Assembly: GCA_037176705.1 (NCBI GenBank)
Contig: CM073893.1
Location: forward strand, 19,592,074 to 19,656,073
Direction of reading: 5' to 3'
DNA from: Molossus alvarezi
Taxonomy: Eukaryota > Chordata > Mammalia > Chiroptera > Molossidae
DNA: 64,000 bases
The notes below the pieces were generated by a model, which did not search any database, was not told where the DNA came from, and saw only the letters and a list, made by a program, of their open reading frames with translations. Below are positions 26,292 to 39,121 of this stretch, piece by piece. The translations under genes and the position numbers were made by a program. The stretch's first letter is position 1, and the number at the start of each line of letters is the position of its first letter.

Positions 26292-26528
26292 TTTATTTTT
26301 TTTCTCCTCACCCGAGGACATTTTTCCATTTTTTATTCAGATAAAGCAGGAGGAAGACAGAGAGAAACATCAATGTGAAAGGAACACATGGAGTGGCTGC
26401 CACCCACACGACCCAACCACAGCCAGGGACAAACTGCAACCAAGGTACATACCCTTAGTAGAAACCGAACCCAGATCTCTCTGGACTGCAGGCCAATGCT
26501 CTAACCACTGAGCCAAAACAGGCAGGGC
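26292..26528 (-). mobile_element. VES SINE, type A
   Basis: The reverse hairpin is 'cctcacccgagga' and the head 'ctgagccaaaacaggcaggg'. A TSD of 11 bp (cattaatttta) lies at 26281-26291 and 26537-26547. Confidence 0.92.
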
Positions 26529-26856
26529 AAATACAGCATTAATTTTAAAAAGGAAGAAATCTGATCTACTAATTAAGAAAAACGTACTGATCTTCAAGAT
26601 ATGTCCACTCTGAGATAGGCTATTTGTAGTCTACATAAAACTCAAAATACCTTCTGAGTTCATTTTAAACTAACTCTCACTAAAGGGACTAAACAAAAGA
26701 TATGTCTGAAGAAGAAAGAAAATAATCTTGAAAGTGAGGTATAAACAAGACTCCACCAAAAAACTACTAGCTCTAAATGAATTTGGCAAAGTAGTAGGAT
26801 CTAAAATTAATATTCAGTAATCAGTGGAATTTTTATACATTAATAATGAACTATCG

Positions 26857-27079
26857 GTCCAGCCGGTGTGGCTCAGTGGTTGAGTGTCTACCCATGCACT
26901 AAGAGGTCGCCGGTTCAATTCCTGGTCAGGGCACATGCCCAGGTTGTGGGCCAAATCCCCGGTGCGGGGTGTGCAGGAAGCGGTCAGTTGATGTTCTTTC
27001 TCATCAATGTTTCTATCTCTCTCTCCCTCTCCCTTCTTCTCTCTCTAAAAATCAATAAAGAAAAAAAATAAAAAATAAA
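26857..27079 (+). mobile_element. VES SINE, type B, inside L1
   Basis: The head is 'gtccagccggtgtggctcag' and the tail 'aaaaatcaataaagaaaa'. An 11-bp TSD (aataatgaact) lies at 26842-26852 and 27080-27090. Confidence 0.92.
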
Positions 27080-28324
27080 AATAATGAACTGTCAGAAACA
27101 GAAACTAAGAAAACAATCCCATTCACTATTGCAAAAACAAAAACAAAATGAGGTATCTAGGAATAACTTTAACCAGGAATGTAAAAGACTTGTACTCTGA
27201 ACTATAGGACATTGAAGAAAAATACAGAGAAAGATACAAATAAGTGGAAGCATATACCATGTTCATGGATCAGAAGAATCATTAAAATGTCCATACTGTC
27301 CAAAGCAATCTACAGATTCAATATAATTCCTATTAAAATACCAAATGGCATATTTCACAGGTCTAGAACAAATATTCCAAAACTTTATATGGAACCAAAA
27401 AAGACCCCGAATAGTTGCAGTGATCTTGAGAAAAAAGAACAAAGTTAGAGGTATCACAATACTTGCTATCAAACTACATTACAAGGCTACTATAATCAAA
27501 ACAGTCTAGTACTGGCATAAGAACAGGCATGTAGATCAATGGAATACAATAGAGAGCCCAGAAATAAACACATGCCTTTATGGTCAATTAATGTTTGACA
27601 AAGAAGGCGAGAACATACAATTGGGTAAAGACAGGCTCTTCAATAAATGATTTTGGGAAAAATGCAAAAAAATGAAACTAGACCACCAACTTACACCATA
27701 TACAAGAACAAACTCAAAATGGACTAAAGACCTAAATGTAAGTCACAAAACCATAAAAATCCTAAGAAGAAAACAAAGGCAGTAGAATCTCATTTCTCAT
27801 AGGAATATTTTTGCTGACATATCTCCTCAGGCAAGGGAAATAAAGAAAAAGAAAAAATAAACAAATGGGACTACATAAAACCAAAAGGTTTCTGCACAGC
27901 AAAAGAAACCATCAATAAAATGAAAAGAGAGCCCAATATATGGGAGAACATATTGGCCGATGATATATCTGATAAGAGATTAATTTCCAAAATATATAAA
28001 GAACTTATACAACTTAACACCAGGAAGATAAACAATCCAATTAAAAAATGGGCAAAGGACCTGAATAGACACTTCTCCAACGAGGACCTATAGATAGCCA
28101 ATAGACATATGACAAACTGCTCATCGCTAATCATCAAAGAGATGCAAATTAAAACTACAGTGAGATATCTCTTCACACCTGTCAGAATGGCTACCATCAA
28201 TAAATCAACAAACAAGTGCTGGTGAGGATGTGGACACAAGGGATGCTGATGGGAATACAGACTGGTGCAGCCAATGTAGAAAACAGTATGGAGTTCCCCC
28301 CGTAATTAAAAATGGAACTACCTC

Positions 28325-28545
28325 GTCCAGCCGGTGTGGCTCAGTAGTTGAGTGTCAACCCATGCATCAAGAGGTCACCATTTCGATTCCCGGTCAGGGC
28401 ACATGCCCAGGTTGTGGGCTTGATCCCCAGTGGGGGGCATACAAGAGGTAGCCAATCAATGTTCTCTCTCATTGATGTTTCTATCTCTTTCTCCCTCTAC
28501 CTCTAAAAATCTATTTTAAAAAAAGAAAAGAAATTTTTTTAAAAA
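28325..28545 (+). mobile_element. VES SINE, type B, inside L1
   Basis: The head is 'gtccagccggtgtggctcag' and the body 'cagggcacatgcccaggttg'. A diverged TSD of the form 'aaaatggarctrcct' lies on both sides. Confidence 0.9.
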
Positions 28546-28775
28546 ATGGAGCTGCCTTTGGACCCAGCAATGTCACCTCTCGGAATATATACCAAGAACT
28601 CTGAAACACCAATTCAAAAGAATAGATGCACCCCTATGTTCAAAGCAGCATTATTTATAATAGCCAAGATCTGGAAACAGCTCAAATACCCATCAGTAGA
28701 TGAGTAAATTAAAAAACTGTGGTCTATTTACACAATGGAATACTATGTGGGCATGAACAAGAAGGAAATCTTACC

Positions 28776-28990
28776 TTTTCAATTTATTTTTTATTGATTT
28801 TTAGAAAGAGAGAGAATGGGAAGAGAGAAAAAGAGGGAAAGGGAAGGGGGGAGAGAGATATCTATTTGCTGTTCCACTTATTTATGCATTCACTGGTTGC
28901 TTCTTATATGTGCCCTGACCAGAGATCAAACCTGCAATACCTTGGCATATCCAGACAAAGCTCTAACCAATTAAGCTATCTAGCCAGGGT
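28776..28990 (-). mobile_element. VES-related SINE (type C) inside L1
   Basis: The reverse tail is 'ttttttattgatttttagaa', then 'atttatgcattcactggttg' and the head 'ttaagctatctagccaggg'. A perfect 10-bp TSD (aaatcttacc) lies at 28766-28775 and 28991-29000. Confidence 0.88.
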
Positions 28991-29157
28991 AAATCTTACC
29001 GTTTGTGACAGCATGGACTGACCTGGAGATTATTATGCTAAGTGAAATAAGCCAGTCAGAGAAAGGCAAACATCATATCATCTCACTTATGTGTGGAATT
29101 AATGAGCAAAATAAACTGACAAACAAAACAGAAACAGAGAAATAGATACGTGGAATA

Positions 29158-29385
29158 TAGTCGGCCCTCATTTATCGCAGTTAATCAGTTCCAGACTGTA
29201 CCGCGATAAATGAATTTCCAGGAAGTATGATTCTCTATTTACTCTACAGTCATCCCTCCCCACTTGGGCTTTGACTTTTGTGTCTTCACTCTATCGTGGT
29301 TTTTTCAAATACTATACTCTATTTGGAAGAACTGCGATAGAGTGAAGCCGAGAAAGTCAAAGAGCGAAGTGGCGAGGGAAGACTG
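29158..29385. mobile_element. Tigger/pogo-type composite MITE with large palindrome
   Basis: It is flanked by TA at 29156-29157 and 29386-29387. The left end is 'tagtcggccctcatttatcg' and the right end, reversed, 'cagtcttccctcgccacttc'. Inside, 29247-29385 is itself TA-flanked and forms a near-perfect palindrome: its left arm has 'cttcactctatcgtggtttt' and its right arm 'actgcgatagagtgaagccg'. It has no coding capacity. Confidence 0.75.
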
Positions 29386-29827
29386 TAGACTGACAGCTGT
29401 CAGAGGGAGGGAGAGAGGGAAGGGGAATTGGATGAAAGAAGGTGAAGGGATTAGCCAAAGAACATATATGTACAACTCACAGACACAGACAGCAGTGTGA
29501 TGAAGGCCAGAGTGGAATTAGACAAAGGGGGGAGTGATGTGGGAACATTTGTAGTAATATCAATAAAAATAAATTTAAAAAATAAATTACAAGAAAGAAT
29601 GTTGAGTAACGTAAATAGTAAACATAAGGAAATCTAAGAAAAATGCTGTCTCCTAGTAATATGTACTGATAATATCTAATATAGAGGAGGGTTTTAAAAA
29701 GCAAGAAGTAAGATAATAGACAACTACATGTTTGTTGGTTGGGAAATAAGTATTTAAAAACAGTAGTCAGAATTTTAACTTCTAATTTCAAATTTTTTGC
29801 CAAGAGATTATAATAAATAATAGTTCA

Positions 29828-29980
<153 letters not shown>

Positions 29981-30559
29981 CTATCATATAAGTTAAATAT
30001 ATCTTCAAACTCACTGTCTCCCATTTATCTTTAAAAAGTTCTCTGCAATAAAACTTTATAAAACCCTTACTGTACTATTGTTTACAAGGAATTATATTTT
30101 ATTTAAATATTAAAGGATGCCTTCATAATCAACACATTTATAAAAAACTGATATGCTTATTTACTAATAAAACTATAAATCAATAACACATTAAGTGATC
30201 AAACTAATAACATTATATTAAGGAGAAAACGTATAAACTGGAATCAGAATATTAATCTTTTAATAAAACATTATTATAATTCAATACTAAAAATTTTCAA
30301 ATAGAGACAGCAAGAGATCTTCAAAAGGACAGCATACATAATTTTAGAAGTCACCACTGTTAAAGCATAAAATTACATCAATATCTTAAGAAATCTCTTT
30401 AATTCTATAATTTTATGATTATAGGTATAATAAATATTAATGTCCCAATTTTGGAGTAGCAGTATGTTGCTACTGTAGGCACTACTTAATGATGCAAAGA
30501 ACTGTAGAATGTTTATGGTTAAAAGGATCCTTAAATATTATTTAGTAAAATGCATTCAG

Positions 30560-31740
30560 CATCTCTAAACTTTTATCTACACTTCCTCATCTTTCAAATA
30601 CATTACTTCTATGACTTGTACATCCAGTAGTCTACCTCAACCACGATGACTAAAGCCACAAACTGCTAAATCAAAAATCTTTCTCATTTGATCTTATACT
30701 GGACTTCTTTGCCGTATACCTGACTCTCTTAAACACGTGCTCTTTCCTGAAACTCTGTCTCCTCTCTTGGCTTTTTACCTTCACTCTCTAAACTCCCAAT
30801 CACAGTTTTCATTTAATCTAACTTCTATCTAGTCCTTAAATGCCAGCATTCTTTCTGGTTCAGGTGTTAGCCATACATTCCTGCCTCACTTCAGGCAACC
30901 TCATCTATTTTTAGAGTTTTAACTCTCCCTGATTATTCCCAAATCTGTAAATTCCTTATATCCTACTACTTACTCCGCATCATATCCAATAAAAGCCTCA
31001 AGAATAACATTTTAAATAAGAATTCATCAAATACTTTCAAACCTGTTCCTGCTCCTTCATTCCCACTGCCTATCTCTTGGTTCAATATCTTTCAACTGAA
31101 TTACTGCAATCCAGAGATTTTGACTCACTATGTCTAGACATAATCCACTTTGAAAAAACTCCTCAGGTTATTCTAATTTGACCCCTGATTAAGAACCATT
31201 GGGACAGATTAACAGGTCTCAGTATTTCTCATCATGTTTGCCTCCAGCCCCTGACAAACTAATACTACATTAACTTTCAAAAATCAAGTCTGATTTTATA
31301 CTTACCCCTGCTTAACACCCATTTATAGCAACAGGGTACATAGTGTACAAGCTAATATCAAAACTTGTGAGTATGGCATATAAGGCCCTTCATAATCTAG
31401 TTCCCACCCTCTTCTCTTACCATGTCATTTTCCGATTTTGTAGTCAATCAAAACAGAGCTGCTAATAGTTCCCCAGACACATCTTGTTGTTTCTTCCTTC
31501 CATCCCTTTGCATATGTTGTTCCCACCCACTAAAATGCCAGTATCCTGTGACATAGATCCTTACATATTCATATTCAATTTAAACATAATTTCATAAAGT
31601 CCATTCTGTGCCATCTCATTAACTTAAGTCTAGTACTATATTTATACAAAAATGTATCTTTATATGTCTATATAGTCATTTGAAAAATATTACTGATTGC
31701 CTTCTATGTACCAAGTATTAGCCTCGGTCCTAATTGTTAC
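30560..31740 (+). repeat. L2 LINE remnant
   Basis: A long diverged L2 stretch: 'ctgccacctt'-like pyrimidine-rich sequence, 'ggcccttcataatctagttc', 'atccctttgcatatgttgtt' and 'ttctatgtaccaagtattag'. It is interrupted by a MER5A-like segment at 31110-31202. Confidence 0.6.
31110..31202 (+). mobile_element. MER5A-like hAT remnant
   Basis: The half-element 'aactcctcaggttattctaa' followed by 'gacccctgattaagaaccat' matches the 3' half of MER5A. Confidence 0.55.
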
Positions 31741-31929
31741 ATGCTGAAAAAAAAAAAGTCATGGTTCATGTGGTATACAACTTAAAGGTTATTATATGGG
31801 TATTAACAAAAATAAGCAAACACACAAATGGCTTTATAATTAAAAATTGTGATATATACTATGAAGGGATTTAAAAAGATGTTATGAGAAGGAATAAAAT
31901 AAAATACTTAGAGAAATAAATCTTTTTAA

Positions 31930-32500
31930 AAAGTACTATTTGTGCTGAACCTGAAAGAACAGTCGCAGTTGGTAATTCATGGAAAGAAAAGAAAGAATTT
32001 TAAGAAGAGGGAAAAGCAAGTGTGAAGGTCCTCAAGTACAAAAGAAGAGGAGAGTTCAGGTAACTGGATAATACATAATGAACAGGAAAACAAGATGAGA
32101 TTAGAAAGGCAACACAAGCTAGATCATATAAGGTCTTGTAGGCATTGTTAAGAAATTTGCATTGTATTTCTATTGCAGAAGGAAAAAATCAGAAGATTTA
32201 ATGGCAGAGTGAACATGATCTGAATTACATTTCTAGAATTTTATTCTGGGAGCTCTCTGAAGAACAGATTTGGTGGTGGATAAAAAGGAATGGTGATGAG
32301 AGTAAAAGCAGTGAAATTAGATAGTAGGCTACTGCAAAAAAAGCTAAAAAAAAGACAAAGATATCTTGGACAAGGGTGGTAAGAGTAGAAATGGAGAGAA
32401 GAGTAGATAGACTCAAGAAATACTTTAGAGATAAATTCAACAAGACTTGAAACAAATTAGATGTGGGAAGTGAGGATAAGGTCATAAAAAATAGATCTAA
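31930..32500 (+). repeat. Ancient L2-like remnant
   Basis: Phrases such as 'ctagatcatataaggtcttg', 'agtgaacatgatctgaatta' and 'aagggtggtaagagtagaaa' follow the order of an old mammalian repeat also seen near 59340-59690. The family assignment is uncertain. Confidence 0.45.
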
Positions 32501-32552
32501 TTCTTCTAGGTTGTATGCAAACCAAATGGTGATACATTTTTTTAACTTTTTT

Positions 32553-32775
32553 TATTGTTAATCCTCACCTGAGGATATTTTTCTATTGATTTTTAGACAG
32601 AATGGAAGGGGGTGGGGTAAGAGCGGACACATCAATTGGTTGCAACCCTCATGATTCTGACAGGAGTTGGGGATTGAACCTGAAATCTAGGTACATGCCC
32701 TTGACTAGGAATTGAACCCACAACCCTTCAGTCTGCAGGCCAATGCTCTAACCACTGAGCCAAACCAGTCAGGGC
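32553..32775 (-). mobile_element. VES SINE
   Basis: The reverse hairpin is 'aatcctcacctgaggatatt' and the head 'ctgagccaaaccagtcaggg'. The flanks share 'catttttttaac' and 'catttttttac'. Confidence 0.9.
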
Positions 32776-33032
32776 CATTTTTTTACTTTTCTATTTATTG
32801 AGATGGAATACATTTCCATTCTAGGTTATATTCCTTAATGATAGACAGAACTAGGTCTAATATTCATATTCTCAGCAACTAGCAAAATACCTGGAAGGCA
32901 AAGAGTATTCAATATACTGTTATTTGTGGCATGTATATATAAATATATAATGAAATAAATAAACAAACCCGAAGCTCTATGAAGCACTGGATAAACAATT
33001 ATAATGAAAATGAAAAGTAAGAAAATTCATAC

Positions 33033-33110
33033 CTAACTGGCGTCTGAGGAAGAATCACATTCAACTCTTCATCGGGGTTACTTTTTTGTGGTGTTCTCTG
33101 CATTTCAAAA
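33033..33110 (-). CDS. RB1: RB1 exon 11 (78 bp, codons 350-376), interdomain linker
   Basis: AG lies at 33111-33112 and a GTATGA donor at 33027-33032. It reads [20 protein letters not shown] then PQTPVR. The CDK targets equivalent to Thr356 (RTPQK) and Thr373 (QTPVR) are kept. Codon 358 is CAA (Gln) where human has CGA (Arg). This is the least conserved exon in the window, with six amino-acid changes from human in 27 codons. Confidence 0.96.
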
Positions 33111-33281
33111 CTAAATAGTGAAAAGCAAAGTTATTCTTACTAAAACTTTACATTTCATGCATTATGAGTAAAAAAAAAAGCAGTATAATACATTCTGTTG
33201 TCTCATAGCATCATATAAAATGACAAGTCTATAATAGCTGTATAAATAATTAAAATTATGCCTTTTTCATTACTGTGGGGC

Positions 33282-33467
33282 TTTTTTTTATTCCTTACCT
33301 GAGGACATTTCTTTTAATTGAGTTGAGAGAGAGTGAGAGAAACATTAATGTGAGAGAGAAACATCAACCCACTGTCTCCTGTATGTGCCCTGACAGGAAA
33401 TCGAACCCACAACCTCCTTTTGGTATATGGGAAGGCACTCCAACCAACCGAGTCACCTGGCCACAGC
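33282..33467 (-). mobile_element. VES-related SINE (type C)
   Basis: The reverse 3' end is 'ttccttacctgaggacattt', the body 'tgtatgtgccctgacaggaa' and the head 'gagtcacctggccac'. The TSD is weak. Confidence 0.78.
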
Positions 33468-33888
33468 TTTCACTATTGTTTTTAAGTTAGGTTTCTTTCC
33501 ACTAGGTTTATGACAAGTACATATTCAATCATTAAGAATTTTTTTGAAAGTGAAAGTTACATGTCTTTTCTACAGTTAGATGTTCAATGGTATTATAAAT
33601 CAAATTGTTCAGTATAAAAAAAAATCAAATCTCAAGTTTTTCAATCATTATGCCTTCTAAAATCTTTAGTTTCACTTCAATAAAATTAAAAATATTTTAC
33701 CTGGGTTTAATTTCCAAATTACATATTTCTTCATACATATTAAAATAGTTCATGCTAAAGCCATATTAACCATACTCATGGTCATTCAAAATTTTTTGTA
33801 ATTACTCCCGGCCATTTTTACTTCAGGATTTTACATGACAATTCAAGAGAATACACTTTTGTATTAACTTTTTAAAAAATGAACCAAG

Positions 33889-34137
33889 CCCTGGCCAGTT
33901 TGGCTCAGCGGTTAGAGCGTCGGCCTGCGGTCCGAAGAGACCCGGGTTCGGTTCCCACTAAGGGCACGTACTTCGGTTGCAGTTTGTCCCCGGCCCTGGT
34001 TGGTCGTGCGGGTGGCAGCCACTCGATGTGTCCCTTCACATCGATGTTTCTCTCTCTCTCTCCCTCCCACTCTATCTGTACAAAAAATGGAAAAAATATC
34101 CTTGGGTGAGGATAAAAAAAAAAATAAAATAAAAAAT
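33889..34137 (+). mobile_element. VES SINE, type A, young
   Basis: This full-length copy has hairpin 'tccttgggtgagga'. A perfect 15-bp TSD (aaaaaatgaaccaag) lies at 33874-33888 and 34138-34152. Confidence 0.95.
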
Positions 34138-34217
34138 AAAAAATGAACCAAGAAAGTAATAACAGGTGAAAGGCTAATAAAAGACAGAGATCACTAACAA
34201 CTTGAGTAAACGAATTA

Positions 34218-34417
34218 TAGTTGACCCTTGAATAACGTGAGTTGTTCCCTTATACCTTGAATCCACGCAGTTCAAACCTGTGTTGTTTAACCACCTATAT
34301 TATCTTCAACCCACAGCCTGGAATCTACACATACAGAGGGCCAACTTAAGATATACATGGATTTTGACTGCAGAGGCCGTTGGCGCTCCTAACCCTGAAT
34401 TGTTCAAGGGACAACAG
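34218..34417. mobile_element. Tigger/pogo-type non-autonomous DNA transposon
   Basis: About 200 bp long with terminal inverted repeats 'tagttgacccttgaataa' on the left and 'attgttcaagggacaacag' on the right, flanked by TA on both sides. It resembles the MER2/Tigger family from memory ('cagagggccaacttaagata' in the body). It carries no transposase. Confidence 0.8.
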
Positions 34418-35302
34418 TACTTCAACAATTTTCTTTTGGTGTTCATTTTAAAAATTATACTAATCTAAATGATAATAAAATAGTTGATATACAGGACAAA
34501 TCACATTAAATTTCTATCTCAGAGACCAAAAAAAAGGTGTTACACAGCGATAAAGGGGTCAATCCAACAAGAGGATATATCATAGATAATATTTGTAAAT
34601 ATTATGTAACCAACATAGGAACACCTAAACATATAAAGCAAATATTAACAGACCCGAAAGGAGAAATAGACAGCAATACAATAACAAAAAAGTTCCCTAT
34701 CATTACCCCACTAATACCCAATTTACATCAATAGATAGATCATCCAGACAGAATCTCAATAAGGGAAACACTGTCCTTAACTGACACATTTGACCAGAAG
34801 AAGTTAACAAATATTTCAACAACATTCCATCCAAAGCAACAGCATACACATTCTTCTCAGGTGCACATTAAACATTTTCTAAGATAGATAACGTTAGGCC
34901 ACAAAACATGTCTTAATAAATTTAATAGATTAAAATCACACCAAGCATCTTTTCTGACCACAGTAGTATAAAAATCAATTACATGAAGAAACTGAAGAAC
35001 TAAAAAATATGTGGAAATTAAACAACATGCTACTGAACAACCAGTGGGTCAAAGAAAAATCAAAAGATATAAATACCTTGAGAAAAACAAAAATAAAAAT
35101 GTACAATACCAAAGATTACGGAATGCAACAAAAGCAGTTCAAAGATGAAAATTCATACCTCAAGAAACTAGAAAAGAAAAAAGAACAAACAAAGCCCAAA
35201 GATAGTAAAAGGAACAAAATAACAAAGATCAGAGCAAAAATAAATAAAAGAGATTAAAAAGACAGTAGACAATATTGATTAAATTAAGAGCTAGTTCTTT
35301 AA

Positions 35303-35504
35303 CCCTTACCCAAAGATATGTTTTCATTGATTTAAGAAAGAGAGAGACATCAATGTGAGAGAAAAACATCAATTGGTTGCCCCCTTCCCCATACACTCCC
35401 TGACAGGGGAATCAAACCCACAACCTAGGTATGTGCCCTGACTGGGAATCGAAACCGCCAACTTTTGGTGCACAGAATGATGCTCCAACCAACTGAGCCA
35501 GGAC
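35303..35504 (-). mobile_element. VES-related SINE (type C) inside L1
   Basis: The reverse body is 'tatgtgccctgactgggaat' and the head 'caaccaactgagccagga'. A 17-bp TSD with one mismatch lies at 35286-35302 and 35505-35521. Confidence 0.88.
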
Positions 35505-35893
35505 AAGAGCTGGTTCTTTAAAAAGATACACAAAATTAACAAATCTTTAGCTAGACTCAACAACAACAACAAAACAAAACAAGAAAGAACACACAAATAC
35601 ATAAAGTAGTTATTAACCATACTTATGGTCATTCAAAAATATCTGTAATTACTCACAACCATTCCTCATCTCAGAAGTGAAAGAGATGTGACAGCTGATA
35701 CCACAAAAGTAGCAATAAGTCATAGGACTAAGACTAATATAAACAATTATACACTAAAACTGGACAACTTAGAAGAAATGGATAAATTCCTAGAAACATA
35801 AAACCTTCTAAGATTTATACATGAAGAAACAGAAAATCTGAATAGATCTATTACTAGTAGGGAGAGTAAATCAGTAATTTAAAATGTCCCAAC

Positions 35894-36135
35894 AGCCCTG
35901 GCCAAATTGGCTCAGCGGTGGGAGCATCAGCCTGTGGTCCAGAGAGATCTGGGTTCAGTTCCCGCTAAGGGCATGTACCTCAGTTGCAGTTTGTCCCAGC
36001 CCTGGTTGGGTCATGCGGGTGGCAACCACTCAATGTGTCCCCTTCACGTTGATGTTTCTCTCTCTCTCTCTCTCTCCCTCCCACTCTATCTCAACAAAAA
36101 ACAAAAAAAATGTCCTCAGGTGAGGATAAAAAAAA
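35894..36135 (+). mobile_element. VES SINE, type A, inside L1
   Basis: The head is 'agccctggccaaattggctc' and the hairpin 'tcctcaggtgagga'. A perfect 13-bp TSD (aaaatgtcccaac) lies at 35881-35893 and 36136-36148. Confidence 0.94.
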
Positions 36136-36639
36136 AAAATGTCCCAACGAACAAAAGTCCAGGAGTAGACAACTTCACTGGTAAATTCTACCAAACATTT
36201 TAAAAATATCAATACCAGTCCTTCCAAACTCTTCCAAAAAAATATAGAAAAGGCATGAACTCCTCATTATCTATGAGAGCAGCTTTACCCTGATACTAAG
36301 ACCAGAAAAAGGTGCCACAAAGAAAGAAAATTATAGGCAATATCCCTGATGAACACATATGCAAAAATCCTCAACAGAATATTGCCAAACCAAATTCAAC
36401 AATACATTAAAAGAATCATATGCTATGATAAAGTGGGATTTATTCCAGGGATGTAACAATGCTTCAACATCTACAAATCAGTCAATGTGAAACACTATAT
36501 TCACAAAATAAAAGATAAAAATCATATGATCATTTCAACAGATGCAGAAAAAGCATTTGAAAAAGGTCAACATCCATTTATGATAACTCTCAACATAGCA
36601 GACATAGAAGAAATGTACCTCAAGATAATAAAGGTCATA

Positions 36640-36783
36640 CAGCCCTGGCAGGTTTGGCTCAGCAGTTAGAGCATTATCCTGTGAACCAAAGAGTCACAGG
36701 TTCGATTCCAGTCAAGGGCACGTGCCTCGGTTGCACTTAGATCCCTGGCCCTGGTCCGAGTTATGCGTGAGGTAACCAATCCA

Positions 36784-36832
<49 letters not shown>

Positions 36833-36927
36833 TCTTCCCTCCCTCCCTTCCTCCCTCCCTCCTTCCCACTCTATCTGAAGATAAATAAAAAAATATCCTC
36901 AGGTGAGGATTATTTTTTTAATTAAAA
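36640..36927 (+). mobile_element. VES SINE, type A, inside L1, with long (CT)n
   Basis: The head is 'cagccctggcaggtttggct'. The (CT)n and (CTCC)n tract is about 80 bp. The hairpin is 'tcctcaggtgagga'. A perfect 13-bp TSD (aataaaggtcata) lies at 36627-36639 and 36928-36940. Confidence 0.94.
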
Positions 36928-38218
36928 AATAAAGGTCATAAATGCAAGACCACAGCTAACATCCTACTCAATGATGAAAAGCTGAAAGCTTTTCCTAAGA
37001 TCAAAACAAGATAAGATGACCACTCTCGCCACTTTTATTCAACACAGTATTTAAAGTCCTAGCCAGAGCAATTAGGCAATAAAAAGAAATAAAAGGCATC
37101 CCAATTGGAGAGGAAAAAGAAAAACTGTCACTATTTGAAGGTGAAATGATATTATATATAGAAAAACCTAAAAATTCCATCAAAAACCTGTTAGAACTAA
37201 CAAACAAAATTCAGTCAAGGTGCCAGATACAATATCAACATACAAAAGTCATTTGTGTTTCTATACACTAATAACAAACTATGATAAAGAGAAATTAAGA
37301 TAATGATGCCATTTATAATTGCATTAAAAAGAATAAAATACCTAGGAATAAATTTAACCAAGGTGGTGAAAGTACTGTACACTGAAAAGTATAAGACACT
37401 GATTTAAAAAATTGAGGAAGACACAAATAAATGGAAAAATATTCAATGCTCACTGACTAAAATAATTAATATTGTTAAAATGTCCATACTACCCAAAGCA
37501 ATCTACAGATCTGATGCAATCTCTATAAAAATTCCAATGGCATTTTTCATAAAAACAGAACAAACAAACCTAAAATTTGTATGAACCCACAAAAGAACCC
37601 AAACAAAGCAATCTTGGAACAAAAGAACAAAGCTGGAGCCATCACAATTCCTGATTTCAAACTATATTGAAAAGCTAATCAAAATATTACAGGTTTGGCA
37701 GAAAAATAGACACACAGATCAATGAAATAGAATAGAGACTCCAGAAATAAAGCCACACATATATCGTCAATTAATTTATGACAAGAAGCCAAGAATTTAG
37801 AATAGGGAAAAGACTGACTCTTCAATAAGTGGTGCTGACAGAACTGACAGCCACATACAAACGAGTAAAACTTGACAACGATCTTACATCATCCTCAAAA
37901 ATTAACTCAAAATGGATTAAAAAGTTAAGTGTACAAACTGAAACCATAAACTCCTTGAAAAAACCAGAGGTGGTTATAAAAGCTCTTTGACATCAGTACT
38001 GAAGATATTTTTAATCTGACAACAAAACCAAAGGCAACAAATGCAAAAGTAAACAAGTAGGAGTACATTGAACTAAAAAGCTTCTGCACAGCATAGGAAA
38101 CCATCAACAAAATGAAAAAAGGCAACCTACTCAATAAGAGAAAATGTTTGCAAATCATATCTCATAAAGGGTTAGTATTCAAAATATATAAAGAACTCAA
38201 TTTCAAAAACACAATCAA

Positions 38219-38457
38219 GCCCTGGCTGGTTTGGCTCAGCATCGGCCTCCGGTCCAAAGAGACCCAGGTTCGGTTCCCGCTAAGGGCACATACCTCAGTT
38301 GCAGTTTGTCCCCGGCCCTAGTTGGTCGTGCAGGTGGCAGCCACTTAATGTGTCCCTTTCACATCGATGTTTCTCTCTCTCTCTGTTCCTTTCCCTCCCT
38401 CCCACTCTACCTGAACAAAAAATAGAAAAAATGTCCTCGGATGAGGATAAAAAAAAC
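38219..38457 (+). mobile_element. VES SINE, type A, inside L1
   Basis: The head lacks about ten bases of the A-box region ('ggctcagcatcggcctcc'). The hairpin is 'tcctcggatgagga'. A perfect 13-bp TSD (aaaacacaatcaa) lies at 38206-38218 and 38458-38470. Confidence 0.94.
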
Positions 38458-38775
38458 AAAACACAATCAAATTTAAAAAATGATATCTTTTTCCAAAGAC
38501 ATACAGATGGCCAACAGATACATGAAGTATAAATCAACACCACAATGAGATATCACCTCACACCAGTTAGAATGGTTATAATCAAAAAGGCAAGAAATAA
38601 TCAGTGTTTGCAAGGATGTGAAGAAAAGGAAACAACACTTGTACACTGTTTGTTGGTGGGAATATAAATTGGTGTAGCCACTGTGAACAACAATATGGAA
38701 ATTCCTCAAACAATTAAAAAACTACCACATGATCCAGCAATTCCACTGTCTGGTATTTATTCAAAAACAAAAACA

Positions 38776-39044
38776 GCCCTGGCCAATTTGGCTCAGCGGT
38801 TAGAGCATTGGCCCACGGTCCAAAGGGTCATGGTTTGATTCCCAGTCAAGGGCATATACCTGGGTTACAGGTTCAATCCCAGCCCCAGTCAAGGTCATGC
38901 AGGAGGCAACCAATGGATGTGTCTAACACTGATGTTTCTCTCTCTCTCTCTCTCCCTCCCTCCCCCCAACGATCCCTTCTACCATTCCACTCTATCTAAA
39001 AATCAATGGAAAAATATCCTCAGGTGAGAATTAAGAAAAGACGA
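38776..39044 (+). mobile_element. VES SINE inside L1
   Basis: The head is 'agccctggccaatttggctc', with a (TC)n tract and hairpin 'tcctcaggtgagaa'. The flanks share only 'aaaaaca'-like sequence. Confidence 0.87.
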
Positions 39045-39121
39045 AAAACACTAACTTGAAATGATACCTGCACCCCATGTTCATTGCAGCATTATTTACA
39101 ATAGTTAAGATACAGAAACAT

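Larger units (their letters stand above)
26743..29580 (+). mobile_element. L1 LINE copy D
   Basis: It begins in the RT region ('aaagtagtaggatctaaaat') and ends with 'caataaaaataaatttaaa' near 29578. The ORF2 frame is broken. It carries VES insertions at 26857 and 28325, an older SINE at 28776 and a Tigger-type composite at 29158. Confidence 0.88.

Noticed and set aside
33889..34137. tRNA-like A and B boxes suggesting tRNA genes
   Set aside because: They are the heads of tRNA-derived SINEs; no intact cloverleaf or acceptor stem could be seen.
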